Below, piece by piece: positions 16,111 through 25,694 of a stretch of DNA of 64,000 nt. This DNA comes from SABI01 sp963678555 (lineage in GTDB: Bacteria > Spirochaetota > Spirochaetia > Sphaerochaetales > Sphaerochaetaceae). The DNA lies in the NCBI GenBank assembly GCA_963678555.2, contig CAXXJA010000003.1:186001-250000 (forward strand). Reading direction: 5' to 3'. Made by a program: the position numbers and the translations under genes. The notes below the pieces were generated by a model. The model worked only from the letters and a program-made list of their open reading frames with translations. It searched no databases and had not been told where the DNA came from. How positions within the stretch are numbered: position 1 is the first letter of the stretch; each line of letters starts with the position of its first letter.

Positions 16111-17175
16111 ATGAATATACTTCAGAGGTACGGATGGGATTCTTCCTGGCAGGAGAAAGCAGCTCCCTATGAGCGTGATGAACTGATTCCGGCACGGATC
16201 ACACGGGAAGGTAAGAATCTGTTTCACGCAATCTGTGAGGCGGGAGAGATCATCCTGGAGCTCTCAGGTACACTGAGCTACCTCGTGCAGCTCGGAGTGA
16301 GTGACTATCCCGTTGTCGGAGACTGGTGTATCATCACTCCCCGTGGATCAGGAAGGGGTTCTATAGAGGCCGTGCTTCCGAGAGAGCGTATCCTGCATCG
16401 ACCTGTCACTCGCGAAGACGGCCGAATACGGAAAGAAGGAAAAGCCGTAGCGGCGAACATTGACCTGGCACTGGTCCTTATCGATATCGCCTATGATACA
16501 TCGTTCAGAAGGGCTGAAAGGTTCCTATCGCTTCTTGCCAGTGATGACATTGCCGGTGTCCTGGTTCTCACCAAAGCCGGCATTGCACAGAATGCAGAGG
16601 AAACAGCAGCTGCCGCGAGAGAACGATTCACTCAGATCCCTGTCCTCCTTATCGACTCGGTCACAGCAGAGGGAACTCAGGGAGTCGAAGAGTACTGTGC
16701 ACCAGGAAAGACTGTCATCGTTCTCGGTGCAAGCGGGGCTGGGAAGTCCACGCTTATCAATGTGCTTGCCGGTGAAGACCTGTCGAAGACATCCGAAGTC
16801 AGAAGTTCTGACGGGGAAGGACGGCACACCACCACGGCACGGCAGCTGTTCTCCCTTTACAACGGAGCTCTGCTTCTTGACACTCCCGGTATCAGGGCAG
16901 TGGGGACCTGGGGGGCAGAAGCGAGTCCGTCCACCATCTTCCGCGATATCGCAGAGTACGCCGCGAACTGCCGTTTCTCCGACTGTACTCACACAACCGA
17001 ACCGGGCTGTGCGGTGCGAAAGGCTCTTGAAGAGAAGCTGGTTGACCAAGATACCTATGACAATTTTCTGCAGCTGCAGGAAGAGACACTCGGCAAGGAG
17101 GCGATGATACTGAAGAAACGGGAGAAAGAGAAGGATATCGCCCGGATCAAGTATCAGATGAGGCGCTCACAGTGA
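16111..17175 (+). CDS. rsgA: Ribosome small-subunit-dependent GTPase A
   Basis: A 354-residue circularly permuted GTPase that helps late 30S maturation. Order: OB-fold (about 35-105), G domain with permuted motifs, G1 VLGASGAGKSTL near 215 and G3 LLDTPGIRAVG near 260, then a zinc finger CRFSDCTHTTEPGCAV near 290-305 and a basic coiled tail. The G4 position reads LTKAG where RsgA usually has (N/T)KxD, so the guanine-specifying Asp is absent. A longer frame exists to 15994, but ATG 16111 with GGGGGGAA ahead and a TATACT at 16082 is the natural start. The 347-nt interval 15764-16110 holds no other gene. Confidence 0.9.
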   Translation: MNILQRYGWDSSWQEKAAPYERDELIPARITREGKNLFHAICEAGEIILELSGTLSYLVQLGVSDYPVVGDWCIITPRGSGRGSIEAVLPRERILHRPVTREDGRIRKEGKAVAANIDLALVLIDIAYDTSFRRAERFLSLLASDDIAGVLVLTKAGIAQNAEETAAAARERFTQIPVLLIDSVTAEGTQGVEEYCAPGKTVIVLGASGAGKSTLINVLAGEDLSKTSEVRSSDGEGRHTTTARQLFSLYNGALLLDTPGIRAVGTWGAEASPSTIFRDIAEYAANCRFSDCTHTTEPGCAVRKALEEKLVDQDTYDNFLQLQEETLGKEAMILKKREKEKDIARIKYQMRRSQ

Positions 17176-17189
17176 CACTCACTTATCGT

Positions 17190-20100
17190 TCAGGGGAGAA
17201 ACGATACCCGGTTCCGTCCCTGTATCTTTGACTGGTACAGAGCCTGATCTGCACGGTGAAGAGAGTCCTTCATAGTTCTTGAAGCATCATGAAGAGTGAG
17301 CCCGAAGGAGCATGTCTGATGTTCGATAACGGGGAACACAGCTTCTGCGATCAGCGCCCGGAGAGTCTCCGTGAACTCGCAGAACGTTTCCTCACCCTCG
17401 GTCTCAAGAATGAGTACGAACTCATCTCCTCCCCATCGGACCACATACCCGCTGTCATTGACTGCCTCTGCCACGATCCGTGCCAGAGAGACCAGTACCA
17501 TATCACCCACTTCATGGCCGAACGTATCATTCGTATATTTGAATGAATCGATATCGAAGATACCCAGACCGACTTTGCGTCCTCTGCCCAGGTAGCCTTC
17601 TACGATGTCATCACTGTGCATACTGTAGTAATGACGATTTAAGAGACCGGTCAGGGAATCGTGCAGGGCCTGTTCCTCGTACCGGATCCTCTGAAAGAAG
17701 CTCTCGCTGATATCAGCAAACGTAAGCAGGTAGGCATCCTGTGCGTGACGAGCCACATTGACGGTGAAGATATGGCGTTTCCCGGATCCATCAAGCATCA
17801 TGACGATCCTTCTGTGCTCTTCAACCTTCTTCAAGGCTTCTATCCAGTTGGCCTCATCTTTTTCGATCTTACCCAGATGGAACACGGCATCATCGGCAAT
17901 GAACAGTTCGCAGACACGGGTATGATCCTCCAAGAAGGATTCAAATGAATCATATGCAAGAAATTCAAGGAACCTCCGGTTTGCGTGCTGAAGCCTGTAC
18001 CCATCTGAGATGAGCACCATATGACCCTGAAGATCAAGGAACTTTCTCATTCGGCCGTAGGTATCGGAGCGAAGCGATACATCAGTGATCGAGCCTTCAA
18101 GGATAACATTTCCCCAGACATCTACACTTCTCTGCCCGAATTCCTGAACATTCAACACGCCGCCGGAAGCATCTATGATACGGTAATCCACCTGATACAC
18201 CCGGTTGTCATCTATTGCCGATCTGATCTCTGCCCTCACAGAGTCGAGATCATCGGGATGGATGATACTGTCCAACCCTCTCCCTTCATCCCTGAGGAAG
18301 AGCTCGGGGGCGAAACCGGTGATCTGCCGCACTGCATCGTTGATATACAGGACATTCCTCTCTTCATCATCCTCACACCGATATACGATGTCGGGAACCT
18401 TCCGTATCATGGATTCCAGCTGCTCTTTCATTGTATTCAGAGCCTGTTCCCGGGCGATACTGTCGGTTATATCGTATACCGTTCCCAACGTTCTGAGAAG
18501 GTTACCGTCATCACCGAAGGTATGACTGCCACGCTCTTCTACCCATCGGAGGGTGCCGTCCTTGCGTAGTATCCGGTGACGGATCGAGTAGGCTTTCTGA
18601 TTCTCTATTGAGCCATAGTATGTTTGTGTAAGAGAGTCTCTGTCATCGGGATGCACATAGTCGAGGAAACTGGTGAACGTCGGAGTAAAACTCTGTACAG
18701 GCTCTCCGAAGATCCTGTACACCTCATCGCTCCAGATGAGGTCGTCACTCACGCCGGAAGCTTCCCAAAAACCAAGGTGGGCGATTCTCTGCGCCTCATT
18801 CAACAGTGTGTTCTGGTGGAGTAATTCATCCTCGAAGGCTGCAATATCGGAAATATCGTGAGTTGTCCCGAAAGCTTTGACAGGGTTGCCGGTATCGTCG
18901 TATTCCAGGATGACCACTTCGTTCACATAGACGATACTGCCATCAGGGCAGATGACACGGTGCCGTATCTGATACCCCGTTCTCTCCTGAAGTGCTTCCT
19001 GAAATGCCTGAGAGATTCTTTCGCGATCATCGGGATGCACATACCCGAGAAACCCTTCATAGGTACCGGAGAATGACCCCGGGGTAACTTTGAAAATCTC
19101 ATACACCTCATCACTCCAGATCAAGGTGTCTGTCTTGACATCGAGCGAGTAGAACCCGATATGGGCTGATCGCTGAACAAGCTCAAGAGTCTCGTTCCGC
19201 GTCTGTATCGCATCCAGGTCCCGTTTCCGTCTATCCCACTGGAAGACGACGACAGAGGCGATCATCAGGTCCAATAGAAAAACGATACCGAAGAGCGCAA
19301 GCTGGAGACCGGGATCGGGTATCAAGGGGATAACAAAGGAGGAAAGAGGCTGGCGTATCATGAAAATAAGGGGGTACCCCTCAGCCTGCTGTGAAGAACT
19401 CCTTGTATCAGCAAGCCTGGGTTCCTCTACTATATCGACATGGCGAAAGATGAAAAGCACGCCATCCGAAATAAAAACTCCCTCAGGCTCCATGAGCTCA
19501 GCCCAGAGTTCCCCGTCCTCCTGAATGATAGTATCGTCCTTCTGACCGGCAAACATGAAGGCAAACTCCCTCTCCGGCTCCTGGGGATGTACCAAATAGA
19601 ATCCATCAGAATTCAATATCTCTATTCCACTGTCACTCTCATCACAGAACAGGTCTGTGACATTGTCAAACATATCCTGCACCAGATAGTTTATCACAAC
19701 AACTCCATTGGAGTTTCCATCAGAATCAATTATCGGAGTGGCAAAGCGGATCATTGGTTTATAGGGAAGTTCTATCTCTCCCTTCTCGATATTGAGGTCC
19801 AGCGGAGAGATATACAGCTGCCCCTTTTCAAGGTGTATGCTGTCTGTGAAATAGTATCTGTCGGACTTGTCCTGCAACTCCCGTCCGGGGACCACGTACG
19901 GACTGCCATCACGGTAATCCACTCTCACACGTTCGATACCCCGGGCATCAAGATACCTGATCTGATCATAGACCATCTTCGAACCACTGAGACTCCGTCC
20001 GATATTCTCGAGCATTTTTTCGGGGTTATCCATTTCTTCAGAACCAAGGAGCTCCTCGAACAGGTCACTCATAACAAAAAGGTCTGCCGTTATAGACGAG

Positions 20101-20315
20101 AAATGGCTTTCAACATGGAAGGCTACCACGTCAAGGAGTACCTGATTCCTGGTGGTGTGAAGCTCGGCAACTCTTCGTGCTTCATCCTTGTTGAACACGA
20201 CTGCAAGAGACAGCTCAACCCCGATAAGCAGTATCATGAGAAGCAGGACAGGGATGATAAGACGTCTGACAGGAATCCGGGCGACAGCTTTTTTCAGATT
20301 TGTTCGTATGTCCAC
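17190..20315 (-). CDS. Membrane-bound diguanylate cyclase with Cache and multiple PAS domains
   Basis: A sensor of about 1041 residues: first helix (about 15-38), a large extracytoplasmic dCache-like domain (about 40-345), a second helix (about 352-375), two clear PAS/PAC repeats with WSDEVYEIF/WSDEVYRIF, two more PAS-like domains, and a C-terminal GGDEF domain with an intact RWGGDEF signature near 975. The RxxD inhibitory site is missing (NDSG in its place), so product feedback at that site is not expected. Start chosen at GTG 20315 because GAGGGGG stands 4-5 nt upstream; GTG 20363 is in frame but has no SD. It makes c-di-GMP in response to an unknown outside ligand. Confidence 0.88.
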   Translation of the reverse strand: MDIRTNLKKAVARIPVRRLIIPVLLLMILLIGVELSLAVVFNKDEARRVAELHTTRNQVLLDVVAFHVESHFSSITADLFVMSDLFEELLGSEEMDNPEKMLENIGRSLSGSKMVYDQIRYLDARGIERVRVDYRDGSPYVVPGRELQDKSDRYYFTDSIHLEKGQLYISPLDLNIEKGEIELPYKPMIRFATPIIDSDGNSNGVVVINYLVQDMFDNVTDLFCDESDSGIEILNSDGFYLVHPQEPEREFAFMFAGQKDDTIIQEDGELWAELMEPEGVFISDGVLFIFRHVDIVEEPRLADTRSSSQQAEGYPLIFMIRQPLSSFVIPLIPDPGLQLALFGIVFLLDLMIASVVVFQWDRRKRDLDAIQTRNETLELVQRSAHIGFYSLDVKTDTLIWSDEVYEIFKVTPGSFSGTYEGFLGYVHPDDRERISQAFQEALQERTGYQIRHRVICPDGSIVYVNEVVILEYDDTGNPVKAFGTTHDISDIAAFEDELLHQNTLLNEAQRIAHLGFWEASGVSDDLIWSDEVYRIFGEPVQSFTPTFTSFLDYVHPDDRDSLTQTYYGSIENQKAYSIRHRILRKDGTLRWVEERGSHTFGDDGNLLRTLGTVYDITDSIAREQALNTMKEQLESMIRKVPDIVYRCEDDEERNVLYINDAVRQITGFAPELFLRDEGRGLDSIIHPDDLDSVRAEIRSAIDDNRVYQVDYRIIDASGGVLNVQEFGQRSVDVWGNVILEGSITDVSLRSDTYGRMRKFLDLQGHMVLISDGYRLQHANRRFLEFLAYDSFESFLEDHTRVCELFIADDAVFHLGKIEKDEANWIEALKKVEEHRRIVMMLDGSGKRHIFTVNVARHAQDAYLLTFADISESFFQRIRYEEQALHDSLTGLLNRHYYSMHSDDIVEGYLGRGRKVGLGIFDIDSFKYTNDTFGHEVGDMVLVSLARIVAEAVNDSGYVVRWGGDEFVLILETEGEETFCEFTETLRALIAEAVFPVIEHQTCSFGLTLHDASRTMKDSLHRADQALYQSKIQGRNRVSFLP

Positions 20316-20363
20316 GTTAACCCCCTCACAGGAAGGGCTTCCACTGCAAGCCTCTCTGAACAC

Positions 20364-20955
20364 ACAATCAAGAAGGAAAGCACTTTAAAAGCCGTATCAG
20401 GAACTAAAAACGTCATCAGTATACCATATAAGCTTCTGTCATCATACACGTACCAGAGCGGTACCCTGCAGGTTCTCAATAAACATGACCGCAGGCTTCC
20501 CTGTCCTGATACTGACGAAAGGTTGAATCGAAGAAGGGGATAAGCGAACCGTATGCACCTCCGTGACGAGGGCAGGCGTAGTGTGAGGTAAGCGCACATC
20601 GACTGATCCTCTTCCCGCAGCCTGGTGGGGAAACAGCCTGTTCGAGGTTGGATGCGTAAAAGATACAGTCCCATACCTGAAGGCGAGTATCACGTATATC
20701 CACGACACCCACCCGCAAGGAGTGTCATAGGTTTGCAGGAAAAGGATGAGAATGAAACATATTCGCATAGATTTCCATAGAAAACATCTGATAATTACTC
20801 CCTCTCGTTAGTAATTAGCCACTAAAGTAAAGACTTATGTCTTTATATTATGATTCTAATTTACTCTTAATTTTTAATATATTACTTTATAATAAACATT
20901 TAACATATTTCATACATAGTGAATAAAAATTTTTACATATTTTTTCTTTTATGTG
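20364..20955. other. Non-coding interval with AT-rich 3' part
   Basis: About 590 nt between the divergent diguanylate cyclase gene and the secreted-protein gene. The left 400 nt have short open frames on both strands but no credible gene. The right 200 nt are very AT-rich and carry two small perfect inverted repeats (TAATTAC 20792-20798 with GTAATTA 20811-20817; AAAGAC 20829-20834 with GTCTTT 20839-20844) upstream of a near-perfect promoter. This may be an UP element or regulator-binding zone. Confidence 0.4.
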
Positions 20956-20984
20956 TTGACATAAGTTTTATCGCTCGGTATACT
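20956..20984 (+). promoter_or_regulatory. Near-consensus sigma70 promoter of the secreted-protein gene
   Basis: TTGACA (20956-20961), 17-nt spacer and TATACT (20979-20984), preceded by a long AT-rich tract. It is the best promoter in the window and predicts high expression of the gene starting at 21018. Confidence 0.85.
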
Positions 20985-21017
20985 TCAGTCATAACTTAAG
21001 CAAACAGGAGCATACCA

Positions 21018-21611
21018 ATGAAAAAACTTATCGCAATCCTTATCATAGCACTCGTCACCTTCTCCACCTTCGCTGCAAGCGGAACCGGGGATACCACCCT
21101 GACTCTCGAAGCAGAGGTCGCAGGCAAGCTGTTCCACGGCTTCACAGGAACCGACAATAGTTCAGCAGACGCTGTCAAGGCTGACATCGCCTCAGGCGGA
21201 AGCAGAACAGTTGAGGAGCTCGACCTCGAATCGGGTGACCCGCAGGCTCTCGGGTTTTACAACCTCTACACCACAGGCAACGCTCAGGCAACGGTCAACT
21301 TCGCGGTTTCTCCCCTCACTGTTACCATCGGATCCACCACCTACTATGTGCCCTACCAGCTCTCCTACGCGACAGAAGAAGGTAATGAGAAAGTGACTGT
21401 AACTGGTTCAACCCTTGGTTCAATTGCAACAGCCAACACCACTGGGGCATCAACTGTCAATGCAAACATTATGGCAACGACAGCTAACGGTCTTCGCTGG
21501 AAGACTCTGTCCCTCGCAGCCACCTTCGATGGAGCAGGAAACACCACCTTCGGTCTTCCCGAAAGCGAGGACTACACAGGAACCATCTTAGCTCACGTGT
21601 CTGCTCAATAA
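21018..21611 (+). CDS. Secreted protein of unknown function, strongly promoted
   Basis: A 197-residue exported protein with a Sec signal peptide cut after about FAA (residue 19-20). The mature part is Thr/Ala/Gly/Ser-rich, free of cysteine and likely all-beta, ending in an aromatic-aliphatic strand (GTILAHVSAQ) as many surface, fimbrial-type or coat proteins do. AGGAG precedes the ATG. It has its own near-consensus promoter and a strong terminator, so it is a monocistronic, highly expressed gene. I do not recognise a family; a surface or matrix protein is a guess from composition and expression signals. Confidence 0.75.
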   Translation: MKKLIAILIIALVTFSTFAASGTGDTTLTLEAEVAGKLFHGFTGTDNSSADAVKADIASGGSRTVEELDLESGDPQALGFYNLYTTGNAQATVNFAVSPLTVTIGSTTYYVPYQLSYATEEGNEKVTVTGSTLGSIATANTTGASTVNANIMATTANGLRWKTLSLAATFDGAGNTTFGLPESEDYTGTILAHVSAQ

Positions 21612-21629
21612 CTTATCGCGGAACAGCAC

Positions 21630-21667
21630 AAATAACCCCCGCAGGCCGGGGGTTATTTGTTGTTTAT
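21630..21667 (+). terminator. Strong rho-independent terminator of the secreted-protein gene
   Basis: A 12-bp perfect stem, CAAATAACCCCC (21630-21641) with GGGGGTTATTTG (21649-21660), followed by TTGTTT. The AAATAA run on the left arm gives T residues on the other strand too, so it may also stop the MFS transcript from the right. Confidence 0.88.
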
Positions 21668-21879
21668 GAGGGTTCCAAGGGCAGACAGAGCAGAACTACT
21701 GAAAACCAGTATGCATCAGCGAGAAAACCTTTTTTTTCAAGAAGATGTTGAAAGATGGTGTGACGTGCTCTGTGTGTGAAAACGCTGGCCCACAGGTTTC
21801 CGAGGATGGTTATCCAGTATTGGTGAGAGACAGCTCACAGGTAGTGGCTCTCTACTCAGCAGTCAGGCTCTGGAAGAAG

Positions 21880-23055
21880 TCAGGAGGATCTGTTCCGGGC
21901 CACGGTCGTATCGAGGTGGTGGGAGAACAGGCGCTGGAGAACGATACAGCCGGTGATAAAGATGGGAAACCCAGCCACGCTTACATAGTCTATGACGATG
22001 CCGATAAGGGGAGGGATCAGCGCGGCTCCCAGATACGCGAAGCCCATCTGAAGACCGATAATCTTCTGTGAATGCCGTGGTGTGAATCGGACAGGGGTCT
22101 CATGAAGCATCGATGGGAATACCGGTGCGAAACCGATTCCCATCATGACAAGGATTCCCCCTGTAAGAAACGGCGGAACCGGCAGCAGGAGCAGCATCCC
22201 GCTCAGCATGGAAAGCAGCATCCCCCACCTGATCATCGCGGTATTACTCAGACGAAAGGACACAAAACCCGAAAGGAATCTTCCCACGGTGATCCCCCCA
22301 TAGTACATCGACATCCAGAAAGCTGCCCTGGCCACGGGGTATCCCTTTGCCAGCGTAAGGTACGTGCTTCCCCACAGCCCTACGCCTACCTCCACCCCGG
22401 TATACAGGAGCATCACAGCAAGAGCTGACAGGAGTCCCGGCAGTTCTCTTGCCTTTGGTGTTTCAACGGTACCGGTAACCTGCGGCTGTTCATGTACTGC
22501 TTCAGGAACGTGTTTCTTCCAGAGGGGAAGGGAAGCGAGCAATACAAGAGAGAAGGAGAGCTGCACTATCCCTATGATGCGATACCCGTCATGCCAGGTT
22601 CTGTTCATGATCATCGCACCCATGATCAGGGGGCCTGCCGAGGCACCGACGCCCCAGAATGAATGAAGCCAGTTCATGTGGTGCGCCTTGAAATGCAGTG
22701 CCACATAATTGTTCAGAGCAGTATCAACAGAACCTGCCCCCAGTCCCAGAGGCAGAGCAAGAGGAACCAACCAGATGAACGAGGGAGCAAACGAGAATGC
22801 GAGCAGACTGCTCCCTGTCATAAGGCAGCTGAAAAACACTACTCGACCGGTTCCCAGTCTCTCTATCACATACACACTGGTGAAACTTGAAATAATAGTC
22901 CCTGCGGTGACAAGCATTGAGATCACACCGAAGGAACTCAACTGCACCGACCACTCAAGGATGATCGCAGGAATGGCGACCCCGAGAACCGCATCGGGGA
23001 TACCGAGGGAGATAAAGGAAAGATAGATGATTGCAAGAATGAGTACAGTGATCAT
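21880..23055 (-). CDS. Major facilitator superfamily transporter
   Basis: A 391-residue permease with about twelve membrane helices and a central cytoplasmic loop (about residues 185-215). The sequence FISLGIPDAVLGVAIPAI at the start and ALNNYVALHFKAHHMNWLHSFWGVGASAGP near 115-145 are typical of the fucose/sugar-permease-like MFS branch that also includes many uncharacterised exporters. ATG 23055 is chosen because GGGAGGAAGG lies just upstream. A short, diverged copy of the central loop occurs at 32590-32665. Substrate unknown. Confidence 0.85.
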   Translation of the reverse strand: MITVLILAIIYLSFISLGIPDAVLGVAIPAIILEWSVQLSSFGVISMLVTAGTIISSFTSVYVIERLGTGRVVFFSCLMTGSSLLAFSFAPSFIWLVPLALPLGLGAGSVDTALNNYVALHFKAHHMNWLHSFWGVGASAGPLIMGAMIMNRTWHDGYRIIGIVQLSFSLVLLASLPLWKKHVPEAVHEQPQVTGTVETPKARELPGLLSALAVMLLYTGVEVGVGLWGSTYLTLAKGYPVARAAFWMSMYYGGITVGRFLSGFVSFRLSNTAMIRWGMLLSMLSGMLLLLPVPPFLTGGILVMMGIGFAPVFPSMLHETPVRFTPRHSQKIIGLQMGFAYLGAALIPPLIGIVIDYVSVAGFPIFITGCIVLQRLFSHHLDTTVARNRSS

Positions 23056-23246
23056 GACAGACCTTCCTCCCACCGGATCTCAACGGTATGTGTACAGTTT
23101 GGAACAACCATGAAGAGGCCTGTTCAGCCCACCCCCCTGACACTTTGATTACAGCATAGAGTATGGTACCATCATACGAGCCGATATTTCTATAGGTATC
23201 ATCACATCTTGTGATCATAACGGTTGCAATGAAGACGGAGGATCAG

Positions 23247-24023
23247 ATGCAGGACGAACCTGGTGCGGGAATGGATATCGATATGGACATCATGTGCGAG
23301 TACTACGCGCGCATCGAGCGTCAGGGGCCGGGGAACGATGAACAGACACTCAAAGCACTGAGTTTCATCGAACCGCTCAGTGAAAGCTCAAGGATTCTCG
23401 ACATCGGGTGCGGCACCGGCGGGCAGACACTCACACTGGCACATCACTGTGCCGGATCCATCGACGCCCTCGACATCTTCCCCTACTTCATAGACCGGCT
23501 CAATGAGCGGATTGCCGGAGAGGGACTCACTGACAGAGTGCGGGGAGTCATCGGTTCAATGGACGATCTTCCCTATGAACGGGAAACCCTGGATCTCATC
23601 TGGTCGGAGGGTGCAGTGTACAACATGGGTTTTCAGCGGGGAATACGCGAATGGGGAAACCTGCTCAGAGACGGCGGATTTATCGCAGTCTCTGAAATCT
23701 CCTGGTTCACGAGTGACCGCCCGGCAGAGCTCTCGGAATTCTGGGAACATGAATACCCCGAGATAGATACCATTGCAAACAAAGTCGCACAGATGCAGCA
23801 GGCAGGGTATGTTCCGGTTGCCACCTTCACGCTGCCGGATGACTGCTGGACCACCGGATACTTTGACCCGCAGAGACCCGTTCAGGAAGAATTCCTTCTC
23901 CGCTATCGGGGAAACGAAACAGTACAACGATGGATTCAGGAACAGAGGCACGAAGAGGGCCTGTTCAGACGGTTCAGTAAGTACTACGGGTATGCCTTCT
24001 ACATCGGGAAGAAGTTTCTATAG
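23247..24023 (+). CDS. Class I SAM-dependent methyltransferase
   Basis: A 258-residue methyltransferase with the SAM-binding motif I ILDIGCGTGGQTLTLA near residues 50-65, acidic motif II ALDIFPYF, and LIWSEGAVYNMGF as motif IV. The opening MCEYYARIERQGPGNDEQTLKAL is typical of a widespread small-molecule methyltransferase group. ATG 23247 follows GGAGG with good spacing; earlier in-frame starts (23211, 23229) lack a better SD. It diverges from the MFS gene. Substrate is unknown. Confidence 0.85.
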   Translation: MQDEPGAGMDIDMDIMCEYYARIERQGPGNDEQTLKALSFIEPLSESSRILDIGCGTGGQTLTLAHHCAGSIDALDIFPYFIDRLNERIAGEGLTDRVRGVIGSMDDLPYERETLDLIWSEGAVYNMGFQRGIREWGNLLRDGGFIAVSEISWFTSDRPAELSEFWEHEYPEIDTIANKVAQMQQAGYVPVATFTLPDDCWTTGYFDPQRPVQEEFLLRYRGNETVQRWIQEQRHEEGLFRRFSKYYGYAFYIGKKFL

Positions 24024-24232
24024 ACTGTAGAGTGCCTGTCCGCCAGATTACGGGAACTGATATCCGATACCATCGTTGTATATCGGGCACTTCAGGAAAG
24101 ATGGAGAAATTGGATACAAGCTGATTAGCTTGCGATTGTCGTAATCTGGAGAGGCTCACAACAGCGATCTTGTTTCATCTGGGTAAGCCTGAATTCTCCC
24201 CTTCGATCGCATGATAGTCGGAAGCGCCCAAT

Positions 24233-25402
24233 TCATTTGATCATATCAATATGATCCGGCCACTGTATCCAGGGAATTACGGATGTAGCGTTTCGTTCCT
24301 GATTCTGGTCACCTCCATAAATCAATCCTGAACGAGAGATCCCTGCTACTTTAGAAAAATGCTCGAGGCCTTTGAAGAACTCGCGCTTTATAGTTCTCCC
24401 TGATTTTATCTCTATAGGAAAAGGTGTATCTGCGGTCTCAATAAGCAGATCAACCTCATTACCAGTATGATCCCTCCAGAAATAGCAATCGGCATCTTGA
24501 CCTCGGTTCAATCGTCCTTTGATGTATTCGGCAATGACCCAGTTTTCAAACAATGCACCCCTGATGTAATGATGAGAAAGTTGGCTGTATTCTTTGAGCT
24601 TAAGTAGCGTAGATACCAATCCTGTATCATAGAAATAGACTTTTGGGCTCTTCACTATTCTCTTCTGGTAGTTTTTATGGTACGGCTGTAAAAGAAAAAT
24701 GAGATAACTGGCTTCTAAAGCTGCAATCCATGCTTTGACAGTATTATGACTTACTCCTATACTATTGCCGATTGATGAAAGATTCACAAGCTGTCCGCAG
24801 GAAGATGCAAGAACCATGAGAAATTTCCGGAAAGCATACAAATCAGAGACCTGGATAAAATCCTTCAAGTCTTTCTCAACATATGTCTCCAGGTAGTTGG
24901 AAAGCCAATCTTTACTATCTAGACCCTGATCATATATTCTCGGATATCCTCCTGTGTACAGCAGGTGATCAAGAGATTCCGGTCTATACCTGCTTGTTCT
25001 CAACTCCTCAAAAGACAATGGTAATAATTTGTGTATTGCTATCCGGCCTGCCAATGATTGAGAAATCCCCTTCATCAACAGGAATTGGTTTGATCCTGTC
25101 AGTATAAATCTGCCATTCTCAGGATTGCTGTCAACTTCTGTCTGGAGATAAGAAAGTAATTGGGGGACCCGTTGTATCTCATCCAGTATTGCGCCTTTCC
25201 TGAGCCCGGACAGGAAACCACGAGGATCGTCTGTGGCAAATTCTCTGTTGTCAAAATCCTCTAGTGAAATATATGGTTTATCTGGAAAGACCGATCTAGC
25301 AAGTGTTGTCTTCCCAGACTGTCTTGGGCCGACTATCGCAATAACAGGGTATTGGTTGCTCCTTCTTCGTAATGTATCGCTTTGTTTCCGATCTATCAGC
25401 AT
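24233..25402 (-). CDS. AAA ATPase with DUF4143 domain (first of two)
   Basis: A 389-residue ATPase of the AAA_14/DUF4143 group. Walker A IVGPRQSGKTTLARS is at residues 24-38, Walker B GAILDEIQRVPQLLSYLQ near 90-105 and sensor region FILTGSNQFLLMKGISQSLAGR near 118-140; the DUF4143 C-terminal half includes YFYDTGLVSTLL and a nuclease-like DLLIE ... FPIEIKSGR segment (about 310-335), which resembles the D-(D/E)xK core of restriction-like nucleases. The role of this family is not established; such genes are mobile and found in accessory regions. The base composition is more AT-rich than that of neighbours, suggesting transfer. Confidence 0.85.
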   Translation of the reverse strand: MLIDRKQSDTLRRRSNQYPVIAIVGPRQSGKTTLARSVFPDKPYISLEDFDNREFATDDPRGFLSGLRKGAILDEIQRVPQLLSYLQTEVDSNPENGRFILTGSNQFLLMKGISQSLAGRIAIHKLLPLSFEELRTSRYRPESLDHLLYTGGYPRIYDQGLDSKDWLSNYLETYVEKDLKDFIQVSDLYAFRKFLMVLASSCGQLVNLSSIGNSIGVSHNTVKAWIAALEASYLIFLLQPYHKNYQKRIVKSPKVYFYDTGLVSTLLKLKEYSQLSHHYIRGALFENWVIAEYIKGRLNRGQDADCYFWRDHTGNEVDLLIETADTPFPIEIKSGRTIKREFFKGLEHFSKVAGISRSGLIYGGDQNQERNATSVIPWIQWPDHIDMIK

Positions 25403-25440
25403 AGTGGGATTATACCACTATTATTTGAAAATTGTAAGTA

Positions 25441-25572
25441 TTACATACAATTTTCACAAAAACCTGACGATATACACCAGTTACGCTTTCCATGTGCCCT
25501 GCCCTCAATTAGATCGATGCATAGCTGGATCTTCTCATTCTGATGTAAGGACAGCACAATAGAATTCGTCAT
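25441..25572 (-). CDS. Possible 43-residue protein with a Cys-rich tail
   Basis: A short frame with a good SD (GGAGGAG, 7-nt spacing) and ATG at 25572. The product is amphipathic in the first half (LHQNEKIQLCIDLIEG) and ends with C-x5-C-x2-C. It lies 38 nt upstream of the DUF4143 ATPase on the same strand and could be its leader or partner. No family is recognised, and it may be a relic. Confidence 0.3.
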   Translation of the reverse strand: MTNSIVLSLHQNEKIQLCIDLIEGRAHGKRNWCISSGFCENCM

Positions 25573-25694
25573 GTATCAGCTCCTCCAATAGGATGATGAT
25601 ACGAGGAATTGTGTATCAGTAAGGATCTGTTACTACAGTACTGTCCGCTTCATACAGAGCAGTTCCTGAACAGACACGCAACGTATCAGCAGAA

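Noticed and set aside
20442..20768. Minus-strand open frame of 108 codons in the non-coding interval
   Set aside because: It overlaps two other frames, has no SD, and the translated sequence shows no domain pattern.
21745..22071. Plus-strand frame of 108 codons antisense to the end of the MFS gene
   Set aside because: Most of it is the shadow of the MFS gene; no SD and no family resemblance.
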